DNA of 64,000 nt from Anabaena sp. PCC 7108. Lineage in GTDB: Bacteria; Cyanobacteriota; Cyanobacteriia; Cyanobacteriales; Nostocaceae. The notes under the pieces are model-generated. The model had not been told where the DNA came from, made no database searches, and worked only from the letters and a program-made list of their open reading frames with translations. How positions within the stretch are numbered: the first letter of the stretch is position 1; each line of letters starts with the position of its first letter. The DNA lies in assembly GCF_000332135.1 (NCBI RefSeq), contig NZ_KB235896.1, positions 3,543,727 through 3,607,726 on the forward strand, given 5' to 3'. A program made the position numbers and the translations under genes. Positions 28,521 through 37,614 of this stretch are shown here, piece after piece.

Positions 28521-28709
28521 TCACCGGTAAAGGCAGAGGGCAGGAGGCAGGAGGCAGAAGGAATGTCTCCTCTGCCCACGACTGAAAGGAGTAAGGGTAT
28601 GAAGCCCCTCCCAAATCGAAAATTTGGGAGCTTCCGATTGGGAGGGGTCACAATCCCTTTCCAATTGGTTCCTTCTGCCCTCTGCCCTCTGCCTCCTGCC
28701 TTCTTGAAA
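28521..28709. repeat. 189-bp palindromic repeat, copy 2
   Basis: Same sequence and orientation as 17643-17831, starting TCACCGGT and ending CTTCTTGAAA. Its flanks differ completely from copy 1, so the boundaries of the unit are well defined by comparison. Confidence 0.85.
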
Positions 28710-28796
28710 AAGAGTCTGTAATTCTCTTGGTATTAGCTATCTGCTGGCGGTATGGCGAATTGATATAACTGTTTATTTTGAATTTTGAATTGATTC

Positions 28797-30917
28797 ATGC
28801 CTACGAAAGTTATTATTAATTCTGGTCTAATTACCATAAATGATGGTTCATCGTTTTTGGTGACAGCTAGTGATGGTTCTATCAATAGCAATTTACCCCA
28901 AGGTTTTTTTGTGAGGGACACACGCCTGATTTCTTACTATGAAATTTCTCTCAATCGCTATCCACTCGTACTATTAGCCTCTAGTAATATCACCCATCAT
29001 AGTGCGCTTTACCAATTTACTAATCCCCAATTTCCTACCGTCAAAGGGAATTTACCTTCTGGTTGTTTGCTGATTAGCATTCGCCGCGACATAGTTGAGG
29101 GTATGCACGAAGATATTGATATTATTAACTATTACCATGAACCTGTAGAGTTCCAATTAATGCTGGCTCTGCGATCAGATTTTGCCGATATCTTTGATGT
29201 GAAAGCCCAGCATATCCTAACGCGGGGAGTCACAAACACAATATGGCAAGATGGGGTTTTAAAGACTGAGTATTGTAACGGTTCTTTTGTGCGGGGGATT
29301 GTGATTGAGGCTGTATGTTCTAGTTCTCAGGTGCGTTACGCCAATGGCCGTTTAATGTTTGATATAGACATCGCCTCCGGCAAATCATGGCACACTTGTA
29401 TTAAGTTTACAGCTTTGGTTAATGGCAATGCCCTCAAACCCCAAATTACCTGCTGTGTAGACCACAATACCAAAGCAGGAAAAGTCCGAGATGAGTTTCT
29501 GACTCATGCAACCAAGCTCAAATCATCTAATGCAGAGATTCAAGAATTTTATCAGCAAGCATTGACTGACTTGGCCGCAATGCGGATACGGGTAGATGAC
29601 AATGGACAAGAATTTTGGATGCCTGCGGCTGGTATACCTTGGTTTGTAGCTGTTTTCGGACGCGATTCAATTATCGCTAGTTTGCAATCGATGGCTGTTT
29701 ATCACGAATTTGCTCGTGGTACATTGTTGAGACTAGCTCAATTACAAGCAAAAGAGTTAGATGACTGGCATGATGCTGAACCAGGCAAAATGCTACACGA
29801 GCTACGTCACGATGAATTAACTAAAATACATCAACTTCCTTATGATCCTTACTACGGCACAGTAGATAGTACCATCTTATGGATTGTGACTTTAGCTGAA
29901 GCCTACTCTTGGAATGCCGACTTGAGTATGCTGAACGAGTGTCGATCACCATTAGAGAAAGCCCTGATTTGGATCGATAAATACGGTGATTTTGATGGTG
30001 ATGGATTTGTAGAATATTTAACTCGTTCTACTCACGGATTACGCAATCAAGGCTGGAAAGATTCGGGTGATGCGATCGTTTATCCCAATGGCGAGTTAGT
30101 TGAGCCACCAATTGCTTTGTGTGAAGTTCAAGGTTATGTTTACGAGGCTTGGCAAAAAGCCGCCTTTATTTATGAAGTGTGGGGAGAACAAAAACAAGCA
30201 ACAAAATTCCGCCAAAAAGCAGAGGAACTTTATCAACGATTTAATGAACAATTTTGGATGGAGTCAGAAGGCTTTTATTGTCTTGGGTTAGATAATCAGA
30301 AACAACAAATTCAATCGATTGTTTCCAATGCTGGACAACTATTATTATCCGGTATCGTACCCCAAGAACGAGCGAAAAAGCTAGTTGAGCGACTTTTTCA
30401 AGCAGATTTGTGGTGTGGTTGGGGTGTACGAACCCTTTCAGCTAAAAATCAAGGGTATAACCCCATTAGTTATCAACGCGGTAGTGTCTGGCCTCACGAT
30501 AACTCTATCATTGCGGCTGGCTTGAAGCGATACGGTTATCACCAAGAAGTTAATCGCATTGCTGAAGGAATTTTTGCGGCTGCTAGTTATTTTCAAGCTG
30601 GAAGAATGCCGGAATTATTTGCCGGAATTGAACGCCAAGACAATAACTTTCCTGTTCCTTATCCAGATGCCAATATACCCCAAGCTTGGGCTGCTGGCTC
30701 AATTTTACTTCTGATTCGCAGCATTTTAGGACTCGAAGCCAATGCACCACAACATAAATTAAAAGTACAGCCTCATCTCCCGGAGTGCTTACCAGATTTA
30801 GAACTGAAAAATCTAGCTGTAGGAGATGTTAAAGTGTCACTGCGTTTTTGGCGAGAGGGTGAACAAACACAATGGGAAGTTACCCATCAAGACGGTGAAT
30901 TACAAGTTTATAAGTAG
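28797..30917 (+). CDS. Amylo-alpha-1,6-glucosidase / glycogen debranching enzyme-like protein
   Basis: A 706-residue protein. The N-terminal third (to about 215) is the beta-rich GDE_N_bis type domain (FFVRDTRLISYYEISLNRYP, EDIDIINYYHEP). The rest is an (alpha/alpha)6 barrel with IPWFVAVFGRDSIIASLQSM near 280, DSGDAIVYPNG near 423, QRGSVWPHDNSIIAAGLKRY near 560 and ELFAGIERQD near 610, which are family signatures. Catalytic acids in this group are usually Asp/Glu in the GRDS and later motifs. It may debranch glycogen or another alpha-glucan, or act on a related oligosaccharide. Single gene, followed by AGGGAAC tandem repeats. Confidence 0.87.
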   Translation: MPTKVIINSGLITINDGSSFLVTASDGSINSNLPQGFFVRDTRLISYYEISLNRYPLVLLASSNITHHSALYQFTNPQFPTVKGNLPSGCLLISIRRDIVEGMHEDIDIINYYHEPVEFQLMLALRSDFADIFDVKAQHILTRGVTNTIWQDGVLKTEYCNGSFVRGIVIEAVCSSSQVRYANGRLMFDIDIASGKSWHTCIKFTALVNGNALKPQITCCVDHNTKAGKVRDEFLTHATKLKSSNAEIQEFYQQALTDLAAMRIRVDDNGQEFWMPAAGIPWFVAVFGRDSIIASLQSMAVYHEFARGTLLRLAQLQAKELDDWHDAEPGKMLHELRHDELTKIHQLPYDPYYGTVDSTILWIVTLAEAYSWNADLSMLNECRSPLEKALIWIDKYGDFDGDGFVEYLTRSTHGLRNQGWKDSGDAIVYPNGELVEPPIALCEVQGYVYEAWQKAAFIYEVWGEQKQATKFRQKAEELYQRFNEQFWMESEGFYCLGLDNQKQQIQSIVSNAGQLLLSGIVPQERAKKLVERLFQADLWCGWGVRTLSAKNQGYNPISYQRGSVWPHDNSIIAAGLKRYGYHQEVNRIAEGIFAAASYFQAGRMPELFAGIERQDNNFPVPYPDANIPQAWAAGSILLLIRSILGLEANAPQHKLKVQPHLPECLPDLELKNLAVGDVKVSLRFWREGEQTQWEVTHQDGELQVYK

Positions 30918-31040
30918 GTTGGCGTTAAAAATTGTCGTTATGACAAGGGAACAGGGAACCAGGGAACAGGGAACAGAGAAGAGGTTTTGGGAGATTTTAC
31001 TTTTCGTTACATAGTAAGTAAATATTTCTCAATTTAGAAT

Positions 31041-31163
31041 AGGACTTACGCAAGTGTCACACTCAAAATCTGTTGTAGGGTGCGTCAGACTGCATAAATC
31101 CTGCAAATAACTAGATTATTGATATCTGACGCACCCTACCAATGTGCCAGTTGCGTAAGTCCT
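31041..31163. mobile_element. 123-bp MITE, complete copy (inverted relative to 49337)
   Basis: Ends are AGGACTTACGCAAGTGTCAC and the inverted GTGCCAGTTGCGTAAGTCCT, matching at 18 of 20. The inside carries GGGTGCGTCAGA and TCTGACGCACCC inverted arms. Its reverse complement matches 49337-49460 closely. No coding capacity. Confidence 0.8.
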
Positions 31164-31337
31164 GTAGAAATTGAGTTTGCTCAGGATTTATCAGATGAGT
31201 AAATAGCATTAGCTGTAGAGAGTTTAGAAGCTAAAATTTGTCAGAAGAAACATTCTGAAATTAAACAAATATTTATTGAAGTATTTATTGAAACGAAGTC
31301 TTTATCGAGTAGTGGAAAATATTCTCAAAAATACTAA
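31164..31337 (+). pseudogene. C-terminal fragment of a cation-efflux-type transporter
   Basis: Directly after the MITE a frame reads VEIEFAQDLSDE, a stop where family members have Glu, then IALAVESLEAKICQKKHSEI and IFIEVFIETKSL. This resembles the cytoplasmic C-terminal dimerisation domain of cation diffusion facilitators (E-F-A-x-x-L-S-x-E-E-I ... I-F-I-E-A). The membrane part is missing and there is one in-frame stop, so it is a remnant. Assignment rests on memory of that tail pattern. Bases 31338-31495 are AT-rich and hold no gene that I can see. Confidence 0.5.
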
Positions 31338-31495
31338 TTAACTCTCATATTTATATGACTATCTGTGCCTAATATATGGGAATAGTTAACAGCAAATACG
31401 TCTTTAAGGGATTTAAAAAAATTAGATTAAGTAAAAAAAAATAAACTTTACTAGTTAAAAAAACATCAATCATCATTCACAAAAAAGTAGATTAT

Positions 31496-32659
31496 ATGAG
31501 CGTATCAAAACCTGAAGTTGTTGTTATTACTGGAGCATCAGCCGGTATAGGAAGAGCCACCGTCCAAGCATTTGCCAAGCGGGGGGCGCACATCGGATTA
31601 GTCGCCCGTAGCCATGATGGGTTAGATGGAGCGCGTCAGGAAGTCGAAAAGGCTGGTGGTAAAGCGTTAGTGCTACCAACGGATGTATCTGATCCCGCAC
31701 AAGTGGAAATGGCGGCGGCGATGGTAGAGAAGGAGTTTGGCCCTATTGATATTTGGGTCAATGATGCAATGGCATCGATTTTGTCGCCATTTTTAGAGAT
31801 TACCCCAGAGGAATTTCGGCGCGTTACCGAAGTGACATACCTGGGATATGTGCATGGCACAATGGCAGCTTTGCGGCGGATGAAGCTACGAGATCGCGGT
31901 ACAATTGTCCAAGTCGGTTCTGCCCTAGCCTATCGCTCAATTCCTTTACAGTCTGCCTATTGCGGTGCGAAAGCTGCCATTCGCGGCTTTACTGACTCCA
32001 TTCGTTGCGAACTGCATCATGACCATAGCAATGTTCACATCACAATGGTACAAATGCCCGCAGTCAACACGCCGCAGTTTGACTGGATTAAGAACAATAT
32101 GCCTCATAAATCCCAGCCAGTGCCGCCAATTTTCCAACCAGAAGTAGCGGCTGAAGCGATTGTCTGGGCAGCAACACACAAACGGCGGGAACTTTATGTA
32201 GGTACTTCCACAGTCGAGGCCATCTTGGGTACAAAAGTCGCCCCTGGATTACTTGATCGCTACCTTGGTAAAACTGGATATAAGAGCCAGCAGACAGCAC
32301 AACCAGAGAACCATAACCGTCAAAGTAACTTGTGGCAACCATTACCGGGAGACCACGGGGCGCACGGTAGATTTGATCACCAAGCGCAGGATTATAGCAC
32401 TCAACTTTGGGCAACTGAAAATCAAGATTGGCTGGTTTTAGCGTTAGGTACTGGTGTCGCGTTAGTCGCACTGGGGGCTTATTTGGGATATCAAGAAAAA
32501 CCTCAGCGAGAGGATGAAGACAACAAAATCACTGAGTCAGATATTAATACTGAAGTAGCGCGACAGTTACATCAAAGCCTAAATCGCGGCAACAAACTAG
32601 ATAACTGGAATTTGCTCACAGGATTGGCTCAATTTGCTTGGAAAGCATTGACCAAATAA
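31496..32659 (+). CDS. SDR family oxidoreductase with C-terminal membrane helix
   Basis: A 387-residue protein. Residues 5-245 are a classical short-chain dehydrogenase: VVVITGASAGIGRATV (TGxxxGxG), the NDA motif in WVNDAMASI near 88, and the catalytic YCGAKAA (YxxxK) near 158. Ser in VQVGSALAY precedes it. The C-terminal extension (250-387) has a Gly/His-rich linker and one hydrophobic helix (WLVLALGTGVALVALGAYLG, near 318), unusual for a plain SDR, suggesting membrane attachment. It opens a run of genes for sugar-acid or stress metabolism up to 39 kb. NAD(P) dependence is inferred; substrate unknown. Confidence 0.88.
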   Translation: MSVSKPEVVVITGASAGIGRATVQAFAKRGAHIGLVARSHDGLDGARQEVEKAGGKALVLPTDVSDPAQVEMAAAMVEKEFGPIDIWVNDAMASILSPFLEITPEEFRRVTEVTYLGYVHGTMAALRRMKLRDRGTIVQVGSALAYRSIPLQSAYCGAKAAIRGFTDSIRCELHHDHSNVHITMVQMPAVNTPQFDWIKNNMPHKSQPVPPIFQPEVAAEAIVWAATHKRRELYVGTSTVEAILGTKVAPGLLDRYLGKTGYKSQQTAQPENHNRQSNLWQPLPGDHGAHGRFDHQAQDYSTQLWATENQDWLVLALGTGVALVALGAYLGYQEKPQREDEDNKITESDINTEVARQLHQSLNRGNKLDNWNLLTGLAQFAWKALTK

Positions 32660-32734
32660 TTACTAATTACTAATTCGTAATTACGAGTAAATTTTGTCGA
32701 TATATCTGTTTCTGAGCATCAGCAGCAGTCAATT

Positions 32735-32822
32735 ATATCATGTCCAGTTGAATACTTATCATTTAGACTGACGTGGGGACGCGGAGAATTTTTTTTGATA
32801 AGTGATTAGGCGGACATGATAT
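32735..32822. mobile_element. 88-bp MITE with ATATCATGTCC/GGACATGATAT ends
   Basis: Perfect 11-bp inverted ends ATATCATGTCC and GGACATGATAT. A longer relative in opposite orientation is at 49009-49112, sharing GAATACTTATCATTTAGACTGACG-type sequence (read in either direction) and the TGATAAGTGATTAG block. The rest of the 32660-32986 gap is plain AT-rich sequence. Confidence 0.75.
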
Positions 32823-32986
32823 TATCTTTACCTTCTTTTGGATTGATAGCAATAAATGGGAAGAGCATAATTATACAGTTGCAGTTGATTAGATTTAAAA
32901 TTTTCATACCTGAGTTAGATGTTTTGGCTCTAATATTCCAGTCACTTAGATAATTAAAAACTCTTTGAGCGCAGGAGAATATTAGT

Positions 32987-33685
32987 ATGCCCCAATGGCT
33001 TGACAATCTAGCGATTATTTCATTAATCACTGCTGGCATTTGCTCTTTGATTATTGCGCTTGATATCTTGACTAAACATCCACAAAATATGTGGATTATG
33101 CAAGTAGTTTGGCCAGTTACAGCTTTGTGGTCAGGTCCATTGGGGCTTTATGCTTATTACAAAATAGGTCGATTAAGTACCAAGCAACGAGTTCAAAGAG
33201 CTAAAGAACGAGACGAAGAACCTCCCAATAAGAAAAAACCATTTTGGCAAAGTGTTGGTGTAGGAGCAAGCCATTGCGGCAGTGGTTGTACTTTAGGAGA
33301 TATTATTGCTGAATGGTTCGTTTTTTTCGTGCCAATTGTCATCTTTGGTAGCCACATTCTTGGTACTTGGGTATTAGATTATATTGTCGCATTTCTTTTT
33401 GGTATTGCTTTTCAATATTTCACCATTAAACCGATGCGGGATCTCTCGATGGGTGAAGGTTTGAAAGCGGCGGTGAAAGCGGATACCCTCTCATTAACAG
33501 CATGGCAAGTTGGGATGTATGGCTGGATGGCGATTGCATTTTTTCTTCTTTTCTCACCAGAAACCTTACGCCCGAATAATCCCGTATTTTGGTTGATGAT
33601 GCAGATTGGTATGGTCTGCGGTTTTCTTACTAGTTACCCGGTAAATTGGTGGCTACTGAGTAAAAAAATTAAAGAAGTAATGTAG
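32987..33685 (+). CDS. DUF4396 membrane protein
   Basis: A 232-residue integral membrane protein with five or six helices (LAIISLITAGICSLIIALDI, MQVVWPVTALWSGPLGLYAY, WFVFFVPIVIFGSHILGTWV, LDYIVAFLFGIAFQYF, VGMYGWMAIAFFLLF, FWLMMQIGMVCGFLTSY). The motif ASHCGSGCTLGDI between helices 2 and 3, with His and two Cys, is the DUF4396 hallmark and might bind a metal. A basic loop lies before it (residues about 65-85). Function unknown. Same strand as the SDR and fuconate dehydratase genes. The stop overlaps a weak hairpin (33685-33741). Confidence 0.8.
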   Translation: MPQWLDNLAIISLITAGICSLIIALDILTKHPQNMWIMQVVWPVTALWSGPLGLYAYYKIGRLSTKQRVQRAKERDEEPPNKKKPFWQSVGVGASHCGSGCTLGDIIAEWFVFFVPIVIFGSHILGTWVLDYIVAFLFGIAFQYFTIKPMRDLSMGEGLKAAVKADTLSLTAWQVGMYGWMAIAFFLLFSPETLRPNNPVFWLMMQIGMVCGFLTSYPVNWWLLSKKIKEVM

Positions 33686-33792
33686 ATGTACAGCCGCAAG
33701 GCGGACAGCGATCGCCTCCATAGGGAAGAAGGCCGTACATCATGACTTTGTTTCAATTGACGGATAAATAACTATTTAGTCAGAGCAAATTT

Positions 33793-35091
33793 ATGTCTAC
33801 CAAAATTGTCAATCTGGTAGCACGCGATATTCGTTTCCCCACCTCCCGGACTCTCACAGGTTCGGATGCAACGAATAAATCACCTGACTACTCAGCCGCT
33901 TACGTGATTTTGCAAACAGACCATCCAGACGGTTTAGAAGGTCACGGTATGACTTTCACCATCGGCGAAGGGAACGATATCTGTGTCTTAGCCGAAAAGG
34001 ATTTAAGCCATTTGGTTGTAGGACACACACTAGAGTCCTTTACAAAAAATATGGGCGAATTCTGGCGACATATTACCAGCGATAGCCAACTACGCTGGTT
34101 GGGTCCAGAAAAAGGTGTGATTCATCTAGCGACAGCCGCGATAGTGAATGCAGTCTGGGATCTCTATGCCAAAGTCGAGGGTAAGCCACTCTGGAGGCTA
34201 TTATCAGAGATGTCGCCAGAAGAACTTGTGCGCTGTTTAGACTTCCAATATATTACTGACATGATAACGCCAGAAGAGGCGCTATCAATTTTTCAAGACA
34301 AGTTTCCCACACGGAGCGATCGCATTCAAAAAATTCAACAATCGGGCTACCCAGCGTACACCTCAGCCGCAGGTTGGTTGGGCTACTCTGATGATAAACT
34401 GCGCTCTATTTGCCATGATGCTCTAGCCGAAGGTTGGCAGAATTTCAAAATTAAGATTGGCGGCGATTTAAAAGATGATTTTCGGCGTGCGGAAATCATT
34501 CGCTCGGAAGTTGGCTACGATTGCAAATTAATGATGGACGCTAATCAAGCTTGGGAAATTAGCGAAGCTATAGAAAACATCCAACAATTAGCCAAATATC
34601 AACCATTTTGGATTGAAGAACCAACCAGTCCTGATGATATTCAGGGATATGTGGAAATTGCCAAAGCGATTTCGCCAATCAAATTAGCAACTGGCGAACA
34701 ATGCCAAAATAGCATCCTTTTCAAACAATTTATCCGTTCTGGTGGCATTCACTTTTGTCAGATTGATGCCTGTCGCTTGGGTGGCGTTAACGAAGTCCTA
34801 GCAGTGTTGTTAATGGCAGCAAAATTTGGTCTACCTATTTGTCCTCACGGCGGCGGAGTTGGACTACCGGAATACGTCCAACATCTATCCATCTTTGACT
34901 ATATCTGTGTCAGTGGCACTCTCGAAAATCGTTTCATCGAATATGTCGAACATTTACACGAAAACTTTTTAGATCCAGTCACAATTCAAAACGGTCATTA
35001 TATGCCACCCAGCAAACCCGGCTTCAGCATCCAGATGAAACCTGAATCTCTAGATAAATACGAATATCCCAAAGTCAAAGCCTGGCAATGA
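33793..35091 (+). CDS. L-fuconate dehydratase-like enolase superfamily enzyme
   Basis: A 432-residue enolase-superfamily protein of the mandelate racemase subgroup, closest in feel to FucD/ENOSF1. Catalytic and metal residues can be read: KxK in NFKIKIGG near 219, Asp in LMMDANQAW near 250, Glu in PFWIEEPTSP near 276, Glu in LATGEQCQNS near 303, and His in CPHGGGVG near 353. The N-terminus (DIRFPTSRTLTGSDA, YVILQTDHPDGLEGHG) also matches FucD. It would dehydrate L-fuconate or a similar acid sugar to a 2-keto-3-deoxy acid. A gluconolactonase remnant lies 2 kb downstream. Substrate not certain. Confidence 0.85.
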   Translation: MSTKIVNLVARDIRFPTSRTLTGSDATNKSPDYSAAYVILQTDHPDGLEGHGMTFTIGEGNDICVLAEKDLSHLVVGHTLESFTKNMGEFWRHITSDSQLRWLGPEKGVIHLATAAIVNAVWDLYAKVEGKPLWRLLSEMSPEELVRCLDFQYITDMITPEEALSIFQDKFPTRSDRIQKIQQSGYPAYTSAAGWLGYSDDKLRSICHDALAEGWQNFKIKIGGDLKDDFRRAEIIRSEVGYDCKLMMDANQAWEISEAIENIQQLAKYQPFWIEEPTSPDDIQGYVEIAKAISPIKLATGEQCQNSILFKQFIRSGGIHFCQIDACRLGGVNEVLAVLLMAAKFGLPICPHGGGVGLPEYVQHLSIFDYICVSGTLENRFIEYVEHLHENFLDPVTIQNGHYMPPSKPGFSIQMKPESLDKYEYPKVKAWQ

Positions 35092-35348
35092 AAAAAGCTA
35101 AGTACAGCCTTGCATAAGTTCGCAGTGAATTCTCCGCGTACCTTTGCGCTTACCTCCGCGTACCTCTGCGTTTAAATTTCAACCTTCAATTCACAAATGA
35201 GTATGAGTCTCTCCCCAATGCCAGATGTAGGTGAGAAAAATCAATCTCAACATGAAAGAAAGCTTGCAAAAGAATTTTTACACTGTCACAAACTTGATGT
35301 AAATGCGACACCACGTTTAAAAAGCACTAAAGTCTTAGGAAATTAAAC

Positions 35349-37100
35349 ATGGCAACTACAGCATCCGACGTTCTCGTTGACACCCTCATTGATTGGGGTG
35401 TCGATACTATCTTTGGTATTCCTGGCGATGGTATTAACGGTGTCATGGAAGCATTGCGCCAGCGTCAGGACAAAATCCGCTTTATCCAGGTACGTCATGA
35501 AGAAGCAGCAGCTTTTATGGCTTGTGCCTACTCTAAATACACAGGTAAATTGGGTGTGTGTCTAGCAACATCAGGTCCGGGTGGTCTGCATCTGATTAAT
35601 GGTCTTTATGACGCGAAAATGGATGGTCAATCAGTGTTGGCAATTACAGGTCAACACTTCCATGATTTAATTGATACTCACTCCCAGCAAGATGTAGACC
35701 TTGACAAAGTATTTATGGATGTTGCGGTCTATAATACTCGTGTCATGGGGCCTGACCATATCGAGACTATTGCAGATTTAGCTTGCCGTGCTGCTATCTC
35801 TAAACGTGGTGTAGCTCATATCACCTTTCCCATTGATTTCCAAACGGAGAAGGTGACAAGAAAGCATTCCATGCACAACGTTCTCCATCATACATCTGAT
35901 GTGAGAGGTAGTAGCGCCCAACTGCCCGGTGAGCATGATTTATTGCGTGCGGTGGACATACTCAATGCTGGCAAGAAAATTGTGATTTTTGCTGGTCGCG
36001 GAGCTTTAAAGGCAACAGATGAATTAGAACAACTGGCACAAAAGCTAGGCGCACCAATTATCAAAGCAATGTTGGGTAAAGCAGCTGTACCAGATTTCAG
36101 TCCCTATACTACAGGTGGAATCGGTTTGACTGGAACTAAACCATCCCAAGATGCAATGGAGGACTGTGATACTTTATTTATGGTAGGTACATCCTTTCCT
36201 TACATGGAGTTTTTACCGAAGCCAGGACAAGCAAGAGGTATCCAGATTGACATTGAGCCTCTAAAAATTGGATTGCGTTATCCCGTCGAAGTGGGGTTAG
36301 TCGGTGATAGCCGTCGCATTTTACAAGCAATTCTCTCACTAGTGGAAGCTAAAGAGGATAAGAGCTTTTTAGAAAAGGCTCAATCTGGGATGAAAGATTG
36401 GTGGGAGTTAATGGAAGAAAGGGGTACGCGACAGGATAAGCCAATGAAACCTCAGGTGGTGGCGTGGGAGTTGGGCAAACGTTTATCTGACACGGCGATT
36501 GTTTCTGCTGATTCCGGTACAAATACGACTTGGTGGGCGCGGCAAATTCCTGCCAAGCGGGGTCAAATGCACTCAGTATCGGGAACTATGGCCTCAATGG
36601 CTTGCGGTTTGCCTTATGCGATCGCGGCTCAAGTCGCTTATCCTGAAAGACAATGCGTGGCTTTTGTTGGGGATGGTGGCTTCTCGATGTTAATGGCAGA
36701 GTTTTTAACTTGTGTTAAATATCAACTCCCCATTAAGATTGTCATCATCAAAAATAACTCCTTGGGTCAAATTAAATGGGAACAGATGGTGTTCTTGGGT
36801 AATCCAGAATATGCTTGCGAACTACAACCAATGGATTATGCTGCCTTTGCTCGTGCTTGCGGTGCAACTGGCTTCACCATTGATGATGCTGCAACTTGTG
36901 GTGATCTTCTTGATCAAGCACTGGCTACACCAGGTCCGGTAATAATTGAGGCAGTGGTTGATCCCCACGAGCCACCTTTACCTCCGAAAATTACCCTAAG
37001 TCAAGCCGCTAAGTTTACCGAATCTCTGATTCGGGGTGAGCCTAACCGTGAAAAGATTATCCTCACAGCTGTGTCAGATAAAGTGAGGGAGTTGATTTAG
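35349..37100 (+). CDS. ThDP-dependent enzyme, pyruvate oxidase/acetolactate synthase-like
   Basis: A 583-residue thiamine-diphosphate enzyme with the usual three domains. The catalytic Glu is in VRHEEAAAFMACAYSK near 51; GPGGLHLINGLYDAKMD near 78 is typical. The ThDP/Mg motif GDGGFSMLMAEFLTC begins near 440 and reaches the NN in VIIKNNSLGQIKWE. The sequence is of the pyruvate oxidase / 'thiamine pyrophosphate-requiring' group rather than the biosynthetic IlvB, as it stands alone without an IlvN subunit. It may decarboxylate pyruvate or another 2-keto acid. Upstream 257 bp contain a CCGCGTACCTCTGCGTT repeat only. Confidence 0.85.
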   Translation: MATTASDVLVDTLIDWGVDTIFGIPGDGINGVMEALRQRQDKIRFIQVRHEEAAAFMACAYSKYTGKLGVCLATSGPGGLHLINGLYDAKMDGQSVLAITGQHFHDLIDTHSQQDVDLDKVFMDVAVYNTRVMGPDHIETIADLACRAAISKRGVAHITFPIDFQTEKVTRKHSMHNVLHHTSDVRGSSAQLPGEHDLLRAVDILNAGKKIVIFAGRGALKATDELEQLAQKLGAPIIKAMLGKAAVPDFSPYTTGGIGLTGTKPSQDAMEDCDTLFMVGTSFPYMEFLPKPGQARGIQIDIEPLKIGLRYPVEVGLVGDSRRILQAILSLVEAKEDKSFLEKAQSGMKDWWELMEERGTRQDKPMKPQVVAWELGKRLSDTAIVSADSGTNTTWWARQIPAKRGQMHSVSGTMASMACGLPYAIAAQVAYPERQCVAFVGDGGFSMLMAEFLTCVKYQLPIKIVIIKNNSLGQIKWEQMVFLGNPEYACELQPMDYAAFARACGATGFTIDDAATCGDLLDQALATPGPVIIEAVVDPHEPPLPPKITLSQAAKFTESLIRGEPNREKIILTAVSDKVRELI

Positions 37101-37121
37101 AAAAATGCTCCTCATCTCCCT

Positions 37122-37268
37122 CTCACCTTCATCCCCACTAATGTTGCCTTTGGTCGGGGAGAGGAAAACCATGTACTCTATATCACGTCTGGTAAAAGCC
37201 TTTATAAGATACAGACGATGCACACTGGTTATTATTTACCTTTAAAGCAACCAGCCGCATCATATTAA
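37122..37268 (+). pseudogene. C-terminal remnant of an SMP-30/gluconolactonase-like gene
   Basis: A frame without a start codon reads LTFIPTNVAFGRGEENHVLY, ITSGKSLYKIQTMHTGYYLP and ends at 37268. TNVAFG...LYIT...SLY(R/K)I is the last blade of the SMP-30/lactonase propeller. About 48 codons remain of a protein normally near 300. Its place behind fuconate dehydratase and the ThDP gene suggests that a lactonase once belonged to this cluster. Confidence 0.6.
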
Positions 37269-37614
37269 TTTGTTAATTTGTATTCCAAAGATAGAGGTGT
37301 GGGCTGGTTTCGCCCTACTTCAGATGGAGTTATAGCTATGTGAAGATGATACATGATTAAGGTAAGCGATGCCTATGGTGAGCGATGCCTATGGCGAGCG
37401 ATCGCTAAAACTGCGGCAAGTGTTCATACCCCTGTTGTTGCCATGCCAAATGGAAATGTGCAGGGTAGTCAAGTCTTAATCTGTAACTAATTTTGTGGGA
37501 GTCTCCAGAAAAATGCAACCCAAGCACGACCCAGAGACTGGATTAGCATTGAAGACATTTTTGCATGATAGGAGGCTTACCAAGATCAAAACTTAAAATC
37601 AGGAATTAATAATT
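37269..37614. other. Intergenic region, no gene seen
   Basis: Contains two near repeats of GGTGAGCGATGCCTATG and a HIP1 site (GCGATCGC near 37398). No convincing frame or RNA. The ATG at 37615 has a weak AGGAAT upstream. Confidence 0.5.

Noticed and set aside
33685-33741. Hairpin after the DUF4396 gene as a terminator
   Set aside because: The GATGTAC/GTACATC arms are only seven bases with a 43-base loop and no T-tract.
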